Position numbers and translations under genes: made by a program. This document shows positions 11,160-23,284 of a stretch of DNA of 64,000 nucleotides, one piece after another. Each line of letters opens with the position of its first letter. The stretch's first letter is position 1. The notes under the pieces are model-generated. The model saw only the letters and a list, made by a program, of their open reading frames with translations. It ran no database searches and had not been told where the DNA came from. Source of the stretch: Gambelia wislizenii (taxonomy: Eukaryota; Chordata; Lepidosauria; Squamata; Crotaphytidae); contig JAUMIR010000005.1 in NCBI GenBank assembly GCA_030847615.1, forward strand, positions 216,240,645-216,304,644, in the 5' to 3' direction.

Positions 11160-14100
11160 CTCAGACCACAGGAGCTGTGGGCTCAAATGTTTTTCTTGAC
11201 AGCTGGGAGAGGACCAACTCCAGGCTCCACTGGGCCATAGGTCCAGTCACAGGTGGGTGCAGATTTTTATATGGCTCTGATAATCTTAGTGATTACCCTG
11301 GTGATGAGGGGAAACAGCAGAAAAGCATACATGATGAAACACTGGAACAGGAACACATCGCCAAGCAAGCCCCTCCTGCTGTGGCTCTGGAACAGAAGAT
11401 CTTGCATTGTTTGTTCCGCAATGACACAAATAGATCTCCCCCTGGTGTGCCTGTCTTTCTGAAGATCTTGCGAAGAGTGCTCATGTGCAACTTCCATTAG
11501 TGACAGGAAACGGGTGCCCACCTTAAGGCATCTGGCAGGACATTCTCATCTGCTGTTAGATGGATTGCAAAAGATCACGATCCCTCAAGGAATATACCAA
11601 TTCCACAGAAGAACTGTGAAACAGAGTAAGGTGTCTGATTTCATACTGCCTTGTTTGTTCAGGAAGAAGACTACTGTGGTGTCATCAGAGACTACCTGAA
11701 CTGCCTTGCTTCACAGAGTCTGTTTGAAAGCCTGGAAGGCCTTATAACAGGCAGCAGCTCGAAAGCATCGATGTGGAAAGAGCTCTCTTCAGGAGACCAG
11801 CAGACCCTGACTGTCAGTCTTGTCAAATGAGCACCCCAGCCCTTGAGAGATGTATCAGTTGTGACCACTACCAGGGGCTGAGGAGGAAGGAACAACATTC
11901 CGGCCTGGACAGTCCATCCACCACTTCATAAGATGATGAATGCTCTGTAGTATTGTTAGCCTCCTGTGGTATAGGGAGTCGGTGAGCAGGTCAAAGCAGG
12001 ATAGGAACCAAGCCTGCAGAGGTTTCATCCTGAGTCTAGCAAAGGGAGTCACCAAGGTCATTGAAACTATGAATCCTAAGAGGACCTGAACATGTCTGGC
12101 ACACACTCTTTGATTGCAAAGACACCAAAAAGTGGGCCTCTGAAGGATTAGGTTCCTGTCGTCTGGAAGGAAGGCAGCCTGGGCTCGAGAATCTAACAAG
12201 GCCCCAATAAATCTCACCTGTTGAGATAGTTCTAGGCAGGATTTCTCATGGTTTATGACAAAGCTGAAAGAGTCCAGAAGCTGAAGTATGAGATAAATGT
12301 TCATGATCAGCTGCTCACAAGTGTGAGCAACCAAAACCCAATCATCTATGTATGGAAAGAGAATGATGCCTTGCTGACAAAGCCAGACTGCCACCACCAT
12401 GCACTTGGTAAACATACATGGGACAATACAAAGGATGAAAAACAGGACAGAAACAGTACACTCATCTTCCTACTATGAAGCAGAAAAAACGTCTGTGGAA
12501 TGACCTTATCATTGTGTGAAAATATGCACCCTTCAGTTCCAGGGCAGCAAACCAATCACCCTTCTGCATCAGGGGGAGGAGAGTGACCATTCTGAAACAT
12601 CTGGGCTGGATGTAGAAGCTGATGCCTCAAAAGTCCAGAATGGGACACAGTCCTCCATCCTTCTTGGACACAATGAAGTAGTGGGAGAAGTACTCCCAAT
12701 GTAGATGAGAGTCAGAAAGAGGCTCTATAGCCCCTTGGAAAATCAGCATATTCACCTCCTCTTTGAGTGTGGGTGAAGGAGAAGTGATGCAAAAAAAGAA
12801 AACACTAGGTGGAATTTTCCAAAATTCTATCACATACCCCCTCCTGATAATGTCAAGGAACCACAATTATGAGGTGATACAGGCCCAAGCATCATGGTAG
12901 TTGTGGAGCTTGTTGTGGAAAGCAGGAGTAGTGGTGGTGACAGTTGTAAGGTCATTGGCAAGGAAGTCATTCTGGAAGTCAAAGGCACTATTGCTGGAGT
13001 TGTGGCATCTTTTGCAAAATTACTGGGTCCTGTATCTGCCTGAGGAGAATCCCTTTTTGGAGGAAGAAGATGTTGCAAGGGGAACCCATCTTTGTGAGCA
13101 GGTACTCCCTGTACTATAAAGGTGCCTTGTAATGGGAGTGTAACATGACCGTGGGATATGAGATCATGGAGATTGTATCTGAGAATAGAAACTGAACTTT
13201 CTAGCTGTAGTACACATGTTATACATGCATCAGACAGCTTGTCCAAGTATGGAGTAATCTTTTCCCACAGGAGCTGCTGGTATGCTCCCATTCAGGCTGC
13301 ATAGTTAGAGATCCAGAAAAAAATAGCAGTGGTGGAATAGAATTTCTGGCCCATAGCATCAAGCTTCTTACCCTCTCTATCCATTGGCACAGAGTGAAGT
13401 TTCTGGGATGTCTTCATCTGGGCAGTGTCTACAACAACGGAATTGGGCTTCAGATGGAGCATTAGCCATTCCAAAACAGTTTCCACAATTTTATACAGTG
13501 CTCTTTTTGGACCTAGACAGTACCACAGAAGGAGTAGGGCAGGACCTTCTCACTACATGGAGCAGGTAGGAAAGTACCAGTATCAACACTGGTAATGGAG
13601 CCTAACTTTGCAGCCTTTGAAAGACTGGGTCCAAAACTGCAGGTGTAGTCAGCTTAGCCACCAGATCCAGAGCCTTAGCCATCCTAGGCATCTGGTCTCT
13701 GAAGGACCATATATCATTAGTTGGAGAAGATGAGTAGTAGTCACCCATCAAAGTGCGTGGAGTAACTGGCAGGTTCATGTGAAGACTCTGATGGCAAATC
13801 TGGAGGAGGAACCATAGGAGCTTGCTCAGGTGAAGGCTGAGAAGCTGACTCTTGCCTCCTTTCTGAGTCCCCCTAGAAGAATCTGTGTCCCTGATACTCT
13901 TCTTCTTTTTGTGGTGCTGGTGCGAAGGCCTTTGGGGTTCCATGGATAATCCTTACTTGATATCACAAGATCTGTCCCAAGACGGTCCAGTGTCAGTATT
14001 GAGGGAATGCCCAGGTGTAGAAGGTACACAATACCAAATGGCTGGTTCAGATGTCAGCCAATCCATGGATTCCTGATGTGAAAAAGAATCAGCCAAAGAC

Positions 14101-14460
14101 CTCTTGAACACCAGTTGTATTGAAGAAAACAATGGTGTCAGAACCGAGGACACTCACAGGTAATTGAGGCACGGTGAGATGAAACACTAACAGAGGCCAT
14201 ATGCAGCAGCCTGGTCCACTGCTTTTAAGGCATTCTCCAAGAGGTGGGCCTTTAGCCTAGAGGAGCGGTTTTGGCAAGCCTGAGGGGTAAAACGCCTGGT
14301 AGTGAACACACCGACCAACACTTGGAATAACTATCCTTCTTTGGGATTTTACTACTGCACGAGGTACACTTCTTAAAGGAGGCTGAGGAGGCCAAACACA
14401 ACTCCTCAGGATAGGAATGGCCAACAAGGGGGACCAAACCTAAAACCAAGCCAAACTGCA
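11160..14460 (-). mobile_element. DIRS-type retrotransposon, degraded and 3'-truncated
   Basis: On the minus strand the order is gag-like, RT, RNase H. A Cys-rich gag segment (CTSCSSKIPKKD) lies near 14330-14370. The RT start is read at 12866-12627 (GAIEPLSDSHLHWEYFSHYF). The RT core is read at 12415-11855 with the catalytic YIDD encoded at 12341-12352, in the context FPYIDDWVLVAH typical of DIRS elements. RNase H is read from 11898 downward (TTDTSLKGWGAHL) and continues toward 11660 with VVFFLNKQGSM. Frames change repeatedly, so the copy is inactive. The tyrosine recombinase expected after RNase H is not seen; the similarity fades near 11160. No boundary repeats were confirmed. Confidence 0.78.
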
Positions 14461-14631
14461 GTCCAAAGAACTGTCAAGTAATTTTATTTATGTATTTATT
14501 TATTTATTTATGCCACCTTTCTCTCTGAATGGGACCCAAGGCAGCTTACAACATACAGAATAATTAAAAATACAACAATAAAATTAAAAACAATGAAAAG
14601 GAAATAAAATCATGATAATTTAAAACATATA

Positions 14632-14906
14632 CAGTTGTCCCTCCACATTCATGGATTTGGCATTTACAGATTTAAGTATTCACAGCTTGAAAATATTCTT
14701 TAAAAAATAAAAATCCAAAAAGCAAACCTTGATTTTTTCCATCTTATATAAGGGACACCATTCTGCTATGCCATTGCATATAATGGGACTCGAGTAGTCA
14801 CGGATTTGGGTATTCATGGGGGGTCCTGGAAACAAACCCCAGCGTGGTCTCTTCCAACTCTGCAATTCTATGATTCTATGATTCTATGAATGTGAAGGGA
14901 CAACTG
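14632..14906. mobile_element. Tigger-like DNA element with a nested CR1 micro-fragment
   Basis: The element begins CAGTTGTCCCTCCACATTCA and ends GTGAAGGGACAACTG, flanked by TA. The interior (CATTGCATATAATGGGACT) aligns with the copy at 10739-10978. A 44-bp CR1 3' tail at 14845-14888 interrupts the right part. Confidence 0.87.
14845..14888 (+). mobile_element. CR1 3'-terminal micro-insertion (44 bp)
   Basis: TGGTCTCTTCCAACTCTGCA followed by three ATTCTATG units is the extreme CR1 3' end. It splits the Tigger-like right end between CCCCAGCG and AATGTGAAGG. This is a very severely 5'-truncated insertion, without a clear target duplication. Confidence 0.75.
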
Positions 14907-15210
14907 TAATATAAAACATATAAAAATTAAAACAACAATAGAAAGCACACTCCTATAAAAGCCTCTGTAGCCACAGATACAAATTAAATGCCTGTTGGAA
15001 TAAAAATGTATTTGTCTGCCAATGAAAGGAAAGTAGGGATGGGGTCAGCATAGCCTCCCATAGGAGGGAATTCCAGAGGATGTGAGCAGCCACTGAGAAG
15101 GCTCTTTCTCATGTCCTCACCAAGCGAGCCTGTGATGATGGCGGGACTGAGAGAAAGCCTTAGTCAAGTCTTAGGAGATTTTCACACGCCGAAAATATCG
15201 CTGCCAGAAA

Positions 15211-15236
15211 CCGGGACAGAAATATTTCTGTCCCGG
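15211..15236. repeat. Perfect 26-bp palindrome
   Basis: CCGGGACAGAAAT is followed immediately by its exact reverse complement. Flanking GCTGC and GCAGC extend an imperfect stem to about 42 bp. The sequence around it (15175-15320) is locally GC- and CpG-rich. It may be the centre of a foldback element, but outer boundaries are not defined. Confidence 0.9.
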
Positions 15237-15435
15237 AAGCAGCGCTGCGGTTCGCACGCTCACCTCCCTCTCCCGTTGTTCCGTCGTCCTCGCTTTGGGT
15301 TTTTTCCTCCCTCTTCCGGAATATTTTACTAATCCTGAGCCTGAAGACCAAAGCCAAAATGTTGAGAGAAATGTAATCCAAAAGATCAAAAACTGTAAAT
15401 CCATACAAGAAATCACTCATAAGAGTTTCCAACAA

Positions 15436-15612
15436 TGCTGCAGCAGACAAAAAGGAACTGAGGGTTTAGGTGGGAAGGAGACTAGTCAGGCATGCTGGAG
15501 GTGGGAGGAACTGTCACCAAAATGCATATTGTATAGTTCTAGAAGGTTATAAGAAATGCACTGCACAGGTGCAGATAACCCATTTCTGTGAGTCACAGAG
15601 ACCACAACGAAG
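15436..15612 (-). repeat. Dispersed repeat, possible DIRS terminal fragment (second copy)
   Basis: This is the same motif series as 961-1172: GGAACTGAGGGTTTAGGTGG, CCAAAATGCATATTG, CAGGTGCAGATAACCC and TGTGAGTCACAGAGACCAC, ending in GAAGAAGAA. It is better preserved than the first copy and lies 1 kb beyond the gag end of the DIRS element. The link to DIRS is inference. Confidence 0.42.
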
Positions 15613-16387
15613 AAGAAGAATCAGCATCTCAACAGCATCCTTGGAGTGCACTAAAAAAGGAGAGACAGAGTTGGCCCTCTTTTGCAAATTGGTGGTATCA
15701 CATTTCAGACCCTCTGACAGCCTCTCATACTGGTTTCATGCAGACATCAAATGCTATAGGAGCAGAGTAGGGCAATGTGGGCAACATAAGACTGTGTGCA
15801 AGACATCAAAGCAAAAGCTCCCTAAATATTCTTTTTGGAACTATCCTTCCAGGGACAATCAGAACCAGTTTAAAATAGCTTCCTCAGAGTCCATCCCAGA
15901 TGCTCCAGGGAGATACTATAGTCACTGCTATTTTACCAATAGATGTCCAGCAGAACCAAAAGGGATGCCCTCAATTCAGACCCCACCATAACTCTTCCAC
16001 TAGAACAGCTAAACAAGGTCTGAAGCCATCTTGAAATCAGTCTAGATAATCCACTTCAAGAAACCTTGAAGTTGACATATTTGAACACATTGTCCACATA
16101 CTGAACATTAGAGACTGGGCAGGAAGTTATGGAAATTAAAGTTGAGGGTTATTTCAAAGCAGCCAATTGCACTGGCATATACCAGAGTGAAAAAAAATCA
16201 AGTTTTGCTACTATGAGATCAGTGCACTCTCACCTTCCCTTTCTTCCTGTGTGGCACTAGAAGGTTTCATTTTTGTCCCAGACAGTCATTTACACCAATG
16301 GTGCAAACAGACAGATGATAGATAATTCCAAATACAGATGTGAATAGCCAACTTAGCTATAGTTAGTTCTCACTCCCAGATTTGATA
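15613..16387. other. ANKS1B intron 1 sequence, nothing recognised
   Basis: The plus-strand open frame at 15470-15991 (173 codons) crosses the preceding repeat and has no recognised motif. No splice-supported exon was found. Confidence 0.45.
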
Positions 16388-17215
16388 TCTCTGGCTTCTC
16401 TTCGCAAACAAAGATTCAGGAAGGACACATCTCGTGCTTCCTGCAAGCGCGCTGATGACTTAAAAGGCCAATCCGAGATAGACAAGTCCGGTTGCAGAAA
16501 GCACAGCAGAAGGTTTCCTTGGGTGATGATTCTGGGTTGTGATTTTTTCTGTGTTGTCGTTTCTCTTCAAGACTTGTTCGGCGTGAGTTCTCAAATAAGG
16601 CTGCAGCTTTGTGGATAGTGCATCTCCATGCCTCCCGATGTGAGGCCAGGGCAGACCACTGTTGGTGATCAATTTGGCCGAGCCTGAGATGTTGTTTCAG
16701 GGAGTCCTTGTATCGCTTTTTTGGAGCGCCACTCTTACGCTGACCCGTGGCGAGTTCACTGTAGAATACTATTTTGGGGAGGCGATGGTCCTCCATCCTA
16801 GAAACATGCCCTGCCCAGCGCAGCTGTGTTCTCAATATCATGGCCTCAATGCTGGTGATCCCTGCTTGCTCAAGGACAGCAACATTCATCACATAGTCAG
16901 TCCAGTGTATATTTAGGATTGTGTGTAAACAGCACTGATGGAAGCGTTCGAGGAGTCGTAGGTGGTGGCGATAGGTGACCTATGTTTCAGACCCATAAAG
17001 GAGAATAGACAGTACAATGGCTCTATATACACTGATTTTTGTGTCTCGCCTCAGGTGTTTATTACTCCAGACTCTTTTGTAAAGTCTTCCAAATGCGCTA
17101 TGTGCCCTTGCTAATCTGTGATCAATCTCTTTGTCAATCTTGGCATCTGAGGAGATGATGCTTCCCAGGTAGGTGAACTGCTAAACGGACTTGAAAATTG
17201 TACGATTATCACAAA
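16388..17215 (-). mobile_element. LINE 3' half with C-terminal Cys2-His-Cys finger (copy 1)
   Basis: The minus strand encodes the C-terminal part of a non-LTR retrotransposon protein, readable at 16892-16416 (158 codons): LRWAGHVSRMEDHRLPKIV, APKKRYKDSLKQHLRLGQID and a final CCAFCNRTCLSRIGLLSHQR finger. Upstream coding continues to about 17215 with frame breaks. The copy is 5'-truncated. The same family recurs at 24864, 36961, 47932 and 61171. I do not assign its clade. Confidence 0.85.
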
Positions 17216-17221
17216 TAAGGA

Positions 17222-18835
17222 TGAAAATTAAAATATTTATTTTTTGGATATACGGTATATTCCACCTTTCTCCCAAGATGGGATTCAGGGTATCTTACAA
17301 TAATTTTAAAAAGATCAAGCTAAAATATTAATTTACAAAAGTTAAAAAAGAATTAAATAAACAATATGTTAACAAAATAACATCTTTAAAACATAATAAA
17401 AGATTAAAAACACAGCAAACCACTTTACACACACACCACTGCTCCATAATTAAAATTCAGAGGCCTGCCTGAATAAGAACATCTTCAGCTGCTGGCAGAA
17501 AGAGAGCAGAGAGGGGGCCAACCAGACCTCTCACTGAAGGGAGTTCTGCAGCCTCAGAGCAGTTACGGAGAAGGGTCTCTCCCAAGTCATTACCAACTGT
17601 GCCTGGTTTTAGCTGTGCAAATGCACTACTGGCCACAGCCAAAACTTGGGGATCCAGGCTCAGATCCAAGTCCAGGAGTACACCAAAGCTGCAAATCTGA
17701 GATTTCAGGGGGAGTGTAATCTCATCAACACAGATTGAATCCCTATTCCTTGATCTGCTTTTCAACTCACCAGGAACACTTCTGTCTTGTCTGGATTAAG
17801 TTTCAATTCGTTCACCCTCATCCCATCCATTACTGACAGCAGATGCTGGTGTAGTACAGAAACAGCTTCCTTGGAATCAGATGGAAAGAAGACATAGAGA
17901 CAGAGTTGTGTGTCATCAGTATATTGATGACACTGAACCCCAAAACTCCAGATGACCTATCCCAGCAGTTTCATGCAAATATTAAACAGCGTAGGGGATA
18001 GAACTGAGCCCTGAGAGACACCACAGGATAGTAGCCAGCATGTCGAACAGGCATCCCCCAGCACCAACTTCTGAGTTCATCACTCCAAGAAAGACTTGAG
18101 CCACTGTAAAATAGTGTCCCCAAGCCCCATCCTAGAGTAGCGATCCAGAAGAATACCATGGACAATGGTACCATGAAACCCACTGAGGAATCCAGCAGAA
18201 CCAACAGAGACACACTACCTCTGTCTAGTTCCCTGCACAGATAATCTACCAAGGCAACTAAAGCTGTCTCTGTCTCATAGCCAGGTCTGAAGCTAGATCG
18301 GTCTCGTCTAACAATTCCTGGAGCTAGGAGGCCACCACATGCACCATTACCATGCCCAAAAAAAGGGATATAGGAGACTGGCCAATAATTCTCCAGTGTG
18401 GTGGGGCCCAGGGAGTTTTTTTTTTTCAATAATGCCCTCACTACAGCCTTTTAAAAGCAAGATAGAAACCTGCCTTGCTGCAGTAAGGCATTCACTACTT
18501 CCCTTACCCAATCCACCAGTCCTCTCGGGCTGCTTTCAACAGCCAGGAAGATCATGGGTCCAGTAAGCAACTGGTGCCTCTCACCAATTCAAGGATCCTG
18601 TCCATATCCTCCAATTGCACAAACTGAAATATATCCAATAACACCGGACAAGCAAGACCTATGGTTACATCCACCAGACCTATCTCAACTACAGCATCCA
18701 AGCCAGAATGGATCTGCACAATTTTATCCACAAAGTGCTATGCAGACTCTTCACAACAGGTTGCCAAGTAGGTCTTGCAGGGTAGAATGTAAAAGGCACC
18801 TGACCACTTGAGCTAGCTCCACTGGATGACACTGT
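17222..18835 (-). mobile_element. L2/CR1-group LINE, RT fragment and 3' end
   Basis: The minus strand shows a LINE protein in pieces. 18830-18540 matches the region also found at 41050-41640. 18441-17971 carries the RT segment, with NYWPVSYIPFFG, SSFRPGYETETALVALVDYL and RELDRGSVSLLVLLD; the usual catalytic context downstream is frame-shifted. 17765-17457 carries ITLPLKSQICSFGVLLDLDL. The 3' terminus near 17222-17300 (TATTCCACCTTTCTCCCAAG) matches 14480 and 38216. It is an inactive copy, assembled from blocks with internal deletions. Confidence 0.75.
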
Positions 18836-20393
18836 GTAGATGCATATATTCATTCATGAAAAATGCATAAATCGCACTTTCTATTAAGCAGGTGCCCAAA
18901 AAATGTGCAATAACAATACCATTTAAACTTCTCATAACAACAACAACAAAAACCCCAACAACACAGTAACAAAATACTATGCAGAGTTATCACCTCCTTC
19001 AGATGGGACTTACACAACCAAGGTGCAGCTGCCAAAGAGGCCTTGTCTCAAGTCCCCCCCGCCTCTCCATCCTAGCCTTTCTAGTGATCAGACATATAAC
19101 ACGAGACCTACTGATGATGATTAATTCCATGCAGGTTGATATGGAAGAGGTAGTCCTTCAACTATCCTGGCCCCAAAACATTGTGCCTTTGCAGGTCACA
19201 AATGCCATAAACTGTGCCCATAGATAAACTGGAATCCAATGAAGTTGATCAAGGACTGTTACAGTCCTGACAAATCTAGTTGTCATATTTTGCAATAGCT
19301 GTAGTTTTGGGAAACCTTTTAAGGGCAGGTCTGCACAGAATGCATTACAATAATATAAGCAAGTAGTGACTCAGGCATGGCCTCATTGTGGCCAGAACCA
19401 CAGAATCCAGAATGGTAGAGGACTAGCTGGAAGTGGCTGGGCTGAGTCCCCACCAAAAAAATATAATCAGATAAAACTGGAATGCCAAGACTCCTTTGTA
19501 GTTGAGTCTGCTCAGGAATTATCAATCAGAAATGAACTAAATGGTCATTATTTTGCTATTGTTCTCACAATACTCAGCTTCTTGCTAGCTTCATTTGGAT
19601 GATGATGATAATGATGATTATGGCTGTTTTAACATAAAATATTTTATTTTTATTATTTTGGGGGGGGGGAATGTATCTGCAAGTGGTATACCTCATCAAC
19701 TACACCAGATTACTCCACTGAATAACACTGCTGGCAAAATGTAGTCAGAGAAGACTACTCTTTGCTAAACTCACTGCCCCAAAGTAGTCCCTAATGTCAG
19801 GAGTTAGAGACTGAACGCCATTATAAAATGGCCAAACAACTGCAGAGTCATGCTGAGTCATAATGGCTGACCCTATGAACTACTTAGTCATGCCACAGAT
19901 ACAGAAGGAGGTTTCTTATTGGTGTGTATTTGGACGTCAAACACTCTGTGTGTGAGTATTCTTGGGAATGGGTTGCTATTAAGTCTGCTGAGACAGTTTT
20001 TTGGCTTCTGCTGGGGATTGAGTGTCCTATCATCCCCTGACACCTAAAACAAGCTCTGATCTGTGTTTGGTTGGGGTTGGCACAGATATTTCTTCAGCAT
20101 TGTTTCAGTGGCCTGCTGAAGCACTTCATGGCCCTAAACTCCTTGGAAAACCAAGGCGCCCGTATGTCCCACCACATTCATGGGGATGTTTCATAACCGA
20201 CACAGGCCCAAATTTGTCAAAGGAACCATGAAATCCTCAGCTGTATCAGATAAGTGTATTGCTGTGCGAATGCTGCACTACTCCACAACTATTTTACAGG
20301 AAACCAACACCACCTCCAAGACCACCTGTAGCAATTCCAACAAGGAAATGTTTGGGCAGAGAAGTAAGCTATACATTAACAGAATCAACATCT
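18836..20393. other. ANKS1B intron 1 sequence, nothing recognised
   Basis: A G-run occurs at about 19660-19669 and a GATGATGATAATGATGAT run near 19600. No exon, RNA gene or known element was identified. Confidence 0.45.
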
Positions 20394-20613
20394 GGGGCCC
20401 CTTTCACACAGTTATAGTGCTGTGATTCCACTTTGGCTTCCATGACAACATTCTATGGAATCTTCAGATTTATGGATTAGGGAAGGTATTTAGAACTCTT
20501 AACCAGAGAGCTCTAGTGCCTCACCAAACTACAAGTCCCAAGGTTCCACAGGATGCAGCCATGACACTTAAAGTAGAAATACAGTACTATAATTATATAG
20601 TGTGAAAGGGCCT
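20394..20613. mobile_element. Short inverted-repeat DNA element (MITE)
   Basis: The left end GGGGCCCCTTTCACACAG and the right end GTGTGAAAGGGCCTC are inverted copies, with an interior of about 190 bp and no coding sequence. The inner ends (TTATAGTGCTGTGATTCCAC and the complementary TACAGTACTATAATTATAT) extend the pairing imperfectly. The superfamily is uncertain (hAT or Harbinger are possible). Confidence 0.6.
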
Positions 20614-22734
20614 CTGGTCTCACTGCCCTAATATCAAGTGCACACACCTGAGTCTTGGAAACAACAGAACAGAGCACCTCAACAGAGAGATGGATTCATA
20701 ATAATCCCTGCAAATCCACCTCTCCACCCACTGGACATCTGCTGCTGTATTCAAAAGTCTGATGGCAAGTTGGCTCAAACTTATCCCTCTCATCCCAGCT
20801 CAACATACATCACATCAGTTTGTTCATCCAGAATCAAATGCTCTTCTCTGTCACTGATGTGGCATCAAGCACAAGTATCCATTGCCTTCTTTGAGCATTT
20901 TATGCACTTCCTTTTTTAAAAAATTCATGAAGTACTGTAAATACATTTGTGTATCTAGACTCCCTCTAGCATATAGAGCCACTTAATTTCTGGGTGCTCC
21001 TATCTTGCTTCCAAGTTTTATAACACAAAACCACCTAAATTCTGTATTGGGGAAATTGTTTTTTTCCTCATCCAGCTCATGATACTCTGGTATTCACAGT
21101 TTACTCATTTGTATATGCTATTATTCAAACACTTAAATCATTCAGTTCCAAAAAGCATTCAGTGCATTAAACTAAGCATTCCAGTTTGAAAGTCTATCAG
21201 TTGCAGAAAGGAAGCTTCAATTAAAACTGGAATTACAGTGACATTCCTAAACAATTTTATGCTACTCAGAAGCTATTTCAGTGGGAATCGACATCCACAA
21301 GTACAGTCAGAACTGCCACCAATATTTGATACTGAAAGCTATAAAATTAGTGATATTGTAAAGTCAATGAAAGTAAAAACCATTAAATTCAATTGTAGAT
21401 TAATGCACAATTATAGCAATGTAACACACATTCATATATTTGATCATTTTATTATACTACCAAGAGTTACAAGTAAGAATGAAAACTGTGGCCATTCAGG
21501 CACCTAAATAAAGAGATGCTAGTATCTTGGAATTTATCTTTCTTTTTTTCTTTGCCAACTAAGTCTTGATATCAGCTGGCTCAGAAATCAATAGGTATGT
21601 GCTTTTTAAACGTTGTTTTACATATTGCTTTTGCATGTTTTTAGTACTTTGCACTTAATGCACTTTTAAATGCTAGTTTTTAAAAGATTCCAGGGCTGGG
21701 AGCGGGGAGCATCATGCGACTGTTCTGTATAACAAAACTAATATGACTTCTGTTAAAAAGAATCCTTGCAAGTTATCTAACTTTCAGCTTTAGTAATCCA
21801 TCTTCTATAATATCAAATGTCATCAATTCATACTATAATGTAAATGCATCTGCTCCATCAATCATCTGTTTTTAAAAGTTAGCAGACAGATGAACTTAGA
21901 TTGTTAACACTTAATCTGTTACTCTACTAAATATATCCTAACAGAGTGAACGTATTAGAATAGTACTCACTAATTACAGCAGAAAAGAAGTCAATTGGGT
22001 CACTATGAAATTTTGGTCATGCTGTCTTCAAGAAACTGCACAACCATCCCAACCACTAGAGATTTTAATTAAAACAAATGTGGGGAGGACAATAATATTT
22101 TAAAAATACCTTTGTGTAGACATACTGTAAGCTTGAGAAAATATTAAGCCTGTTACTATGGAGAATCCTGGAAAACTACAAGACATTTTTTGCCTGTCAG
22201 TGAAACAATTTTCTTCAAGGCAGGCCTGCTTCTTTTCTTTCAGTGGAACACATTTACTGGTTAGTTCAAGTTTGAGGTCAATAGCATGTCAATTCATTTT
22301 GCCTTGCTATGCTCCTCTGCTGTAGTCCTAATAGAAGAGCTGGGTGCTGCAGACCTTCTATTATCTGACAAAAGTCAAATACCTGTGAAAAATAGTCTTC
22401 TCACCTGCAGCAAAACCATTCTTAATATTCAACTATTAATGTCTGACATTAAATACATATAATAGGAAGCTTCTCTGAATAAGAAGTCAGCTCCCTTCAT
22501 TTAGAAATGCTTAATAGCCCTGTATCACATAGTTCTGAAATTCAGATCACCTGCTGCATACATTTCACACCTATGTAGCTGACCTCTCATTAGTAGGTTC
22601 ACATTCCTTTCACAATACAGTCTTGTTAATTAGAGATGTTTGTTTCTCCTTCAAATGAGGGCTGTAAACACAAGCAAGGGAGAAAACCTGTTTGCCATGC
22701 AATTACAAATATGCAATACTTTGTCCTTAACTAC
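20614..22734. other. ANKS1B intron 1 sequence, nothing recognised
   Basis: This is a long AT-rich stretch without recognisable transposons. It could contain conserved non-coding sequence, which cannot be judged from one genome. Confidence 0.45.
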
Positions 22735-22787
22735 CATAGAATCATAGAATTGTAGAGTTGGAAGAGACCACAAGGACCATCCAGTCA
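22735..22787 (-). mobile_element. CR1 3'-terminal fragment (about 53 bp)
   Basis: ACCATAGAATCATAGAATTG and GTTGGAAGAGACCACAAGGA are the reverse complement of the CR1 3' end. Only the extreme terminus was inserted or has survived. Confidence 0.8.
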
Positions 22788-23150
22788 TTTGTCATAAAAA
22801 GAAAACTCAAAAGGAACAATACTAATGTGCATATCAAGCTCTTCTATATATGCTAAAGTTCTGCACCAGTGCAAATCTCAAAGCAAAAGCAAGAACCTAC
22901 TGACGCATTGAAGGGGGGGGGTCACACAAACATAACTGTGTTAATGTCATCAAAACCAGTGACTTTGAAGCACACAAATATAGGACAGTTATACATCTCA
23001 AGAGGACAGGCACAATTTATAGATACTGTATTATGAATAATACCAGCCAGTATGAGGAGTAAGAGGAGGGTGGTGGTGGTGATGGTGGTGATGATGATAA
23101 TGAGGAGGAGGTTACTATCCCTAGCACCTGGTGGGGAAGCATATCCCTAC

Positions 23151-23284
23151 CTCAGCAAGTTGGACAACGGAATAGGTCCAGATCCACTGCCCAGGAGCCC
23201 TCCTTTCCTGCCAGCCAAGAGTTTCTCCACCAAAGCCACATTCCCAGTGCGAGCAGCTTCCAGCAGTTCCTGGTCCTTCCCCAT
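23151..23284 (-). CDS. ANKS1B: ANKS1B coding exon 1 (ankyrin repeat and SAM domain protein 1B)
   Basis: The exon encodes the first 44 residues plus two bases of a split codon. It begins [20 protein letters not shown] and ends in IPLSNLL. The ATG (minus strand, 23284-23282) has a strong context (CTAACCATGG). The exon ends in GAG followed by the donor GTAGGG (23150 downward), phase 2; the split codon starts AG, which fits the Ser expected next in the family. [18 protein letters not shown] is the opening helix pair of the first ankyrin repeat. ANKS1B (AIDA-1/EB-1) is a postsynaptic scaffold with N-terminal ankyrin repeats, two SAM domains and a C-terminal PTB domain; all of those exons lie beyond the left edge. 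The paralogue ANKS1A is less similar after residue 14. The CpG-rich promoter lies immediately upstream. Confidence 0.93.

Larger units (their letters stand above)
14463..15135 (-). mobile_element. L2-like LINE 3' end, interrupted by a Tigger-like element
   Basis: A (TTTA)n run at about 14480-14511, followed by GCCACCTTTCTCTCTGAATG and a CAAGGCAGCTTACAACAT tract, matches the same 3' terminus at 17222 and 38216. The minus-strand body resumes at about 14910 after the nested element and contains the CATAGCCTCCCATAGGAGGG segment also seen at 38490-38515. The LINE must predate the Tigger-like insertion. Confidence 0.6.

Noticed and set aside
15470..15991. 173-codon plus-strand frame
   Set aside because: It starts inside a dispersed repeat and has no recognised domain or splice signals. 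Chance openness is more likely.
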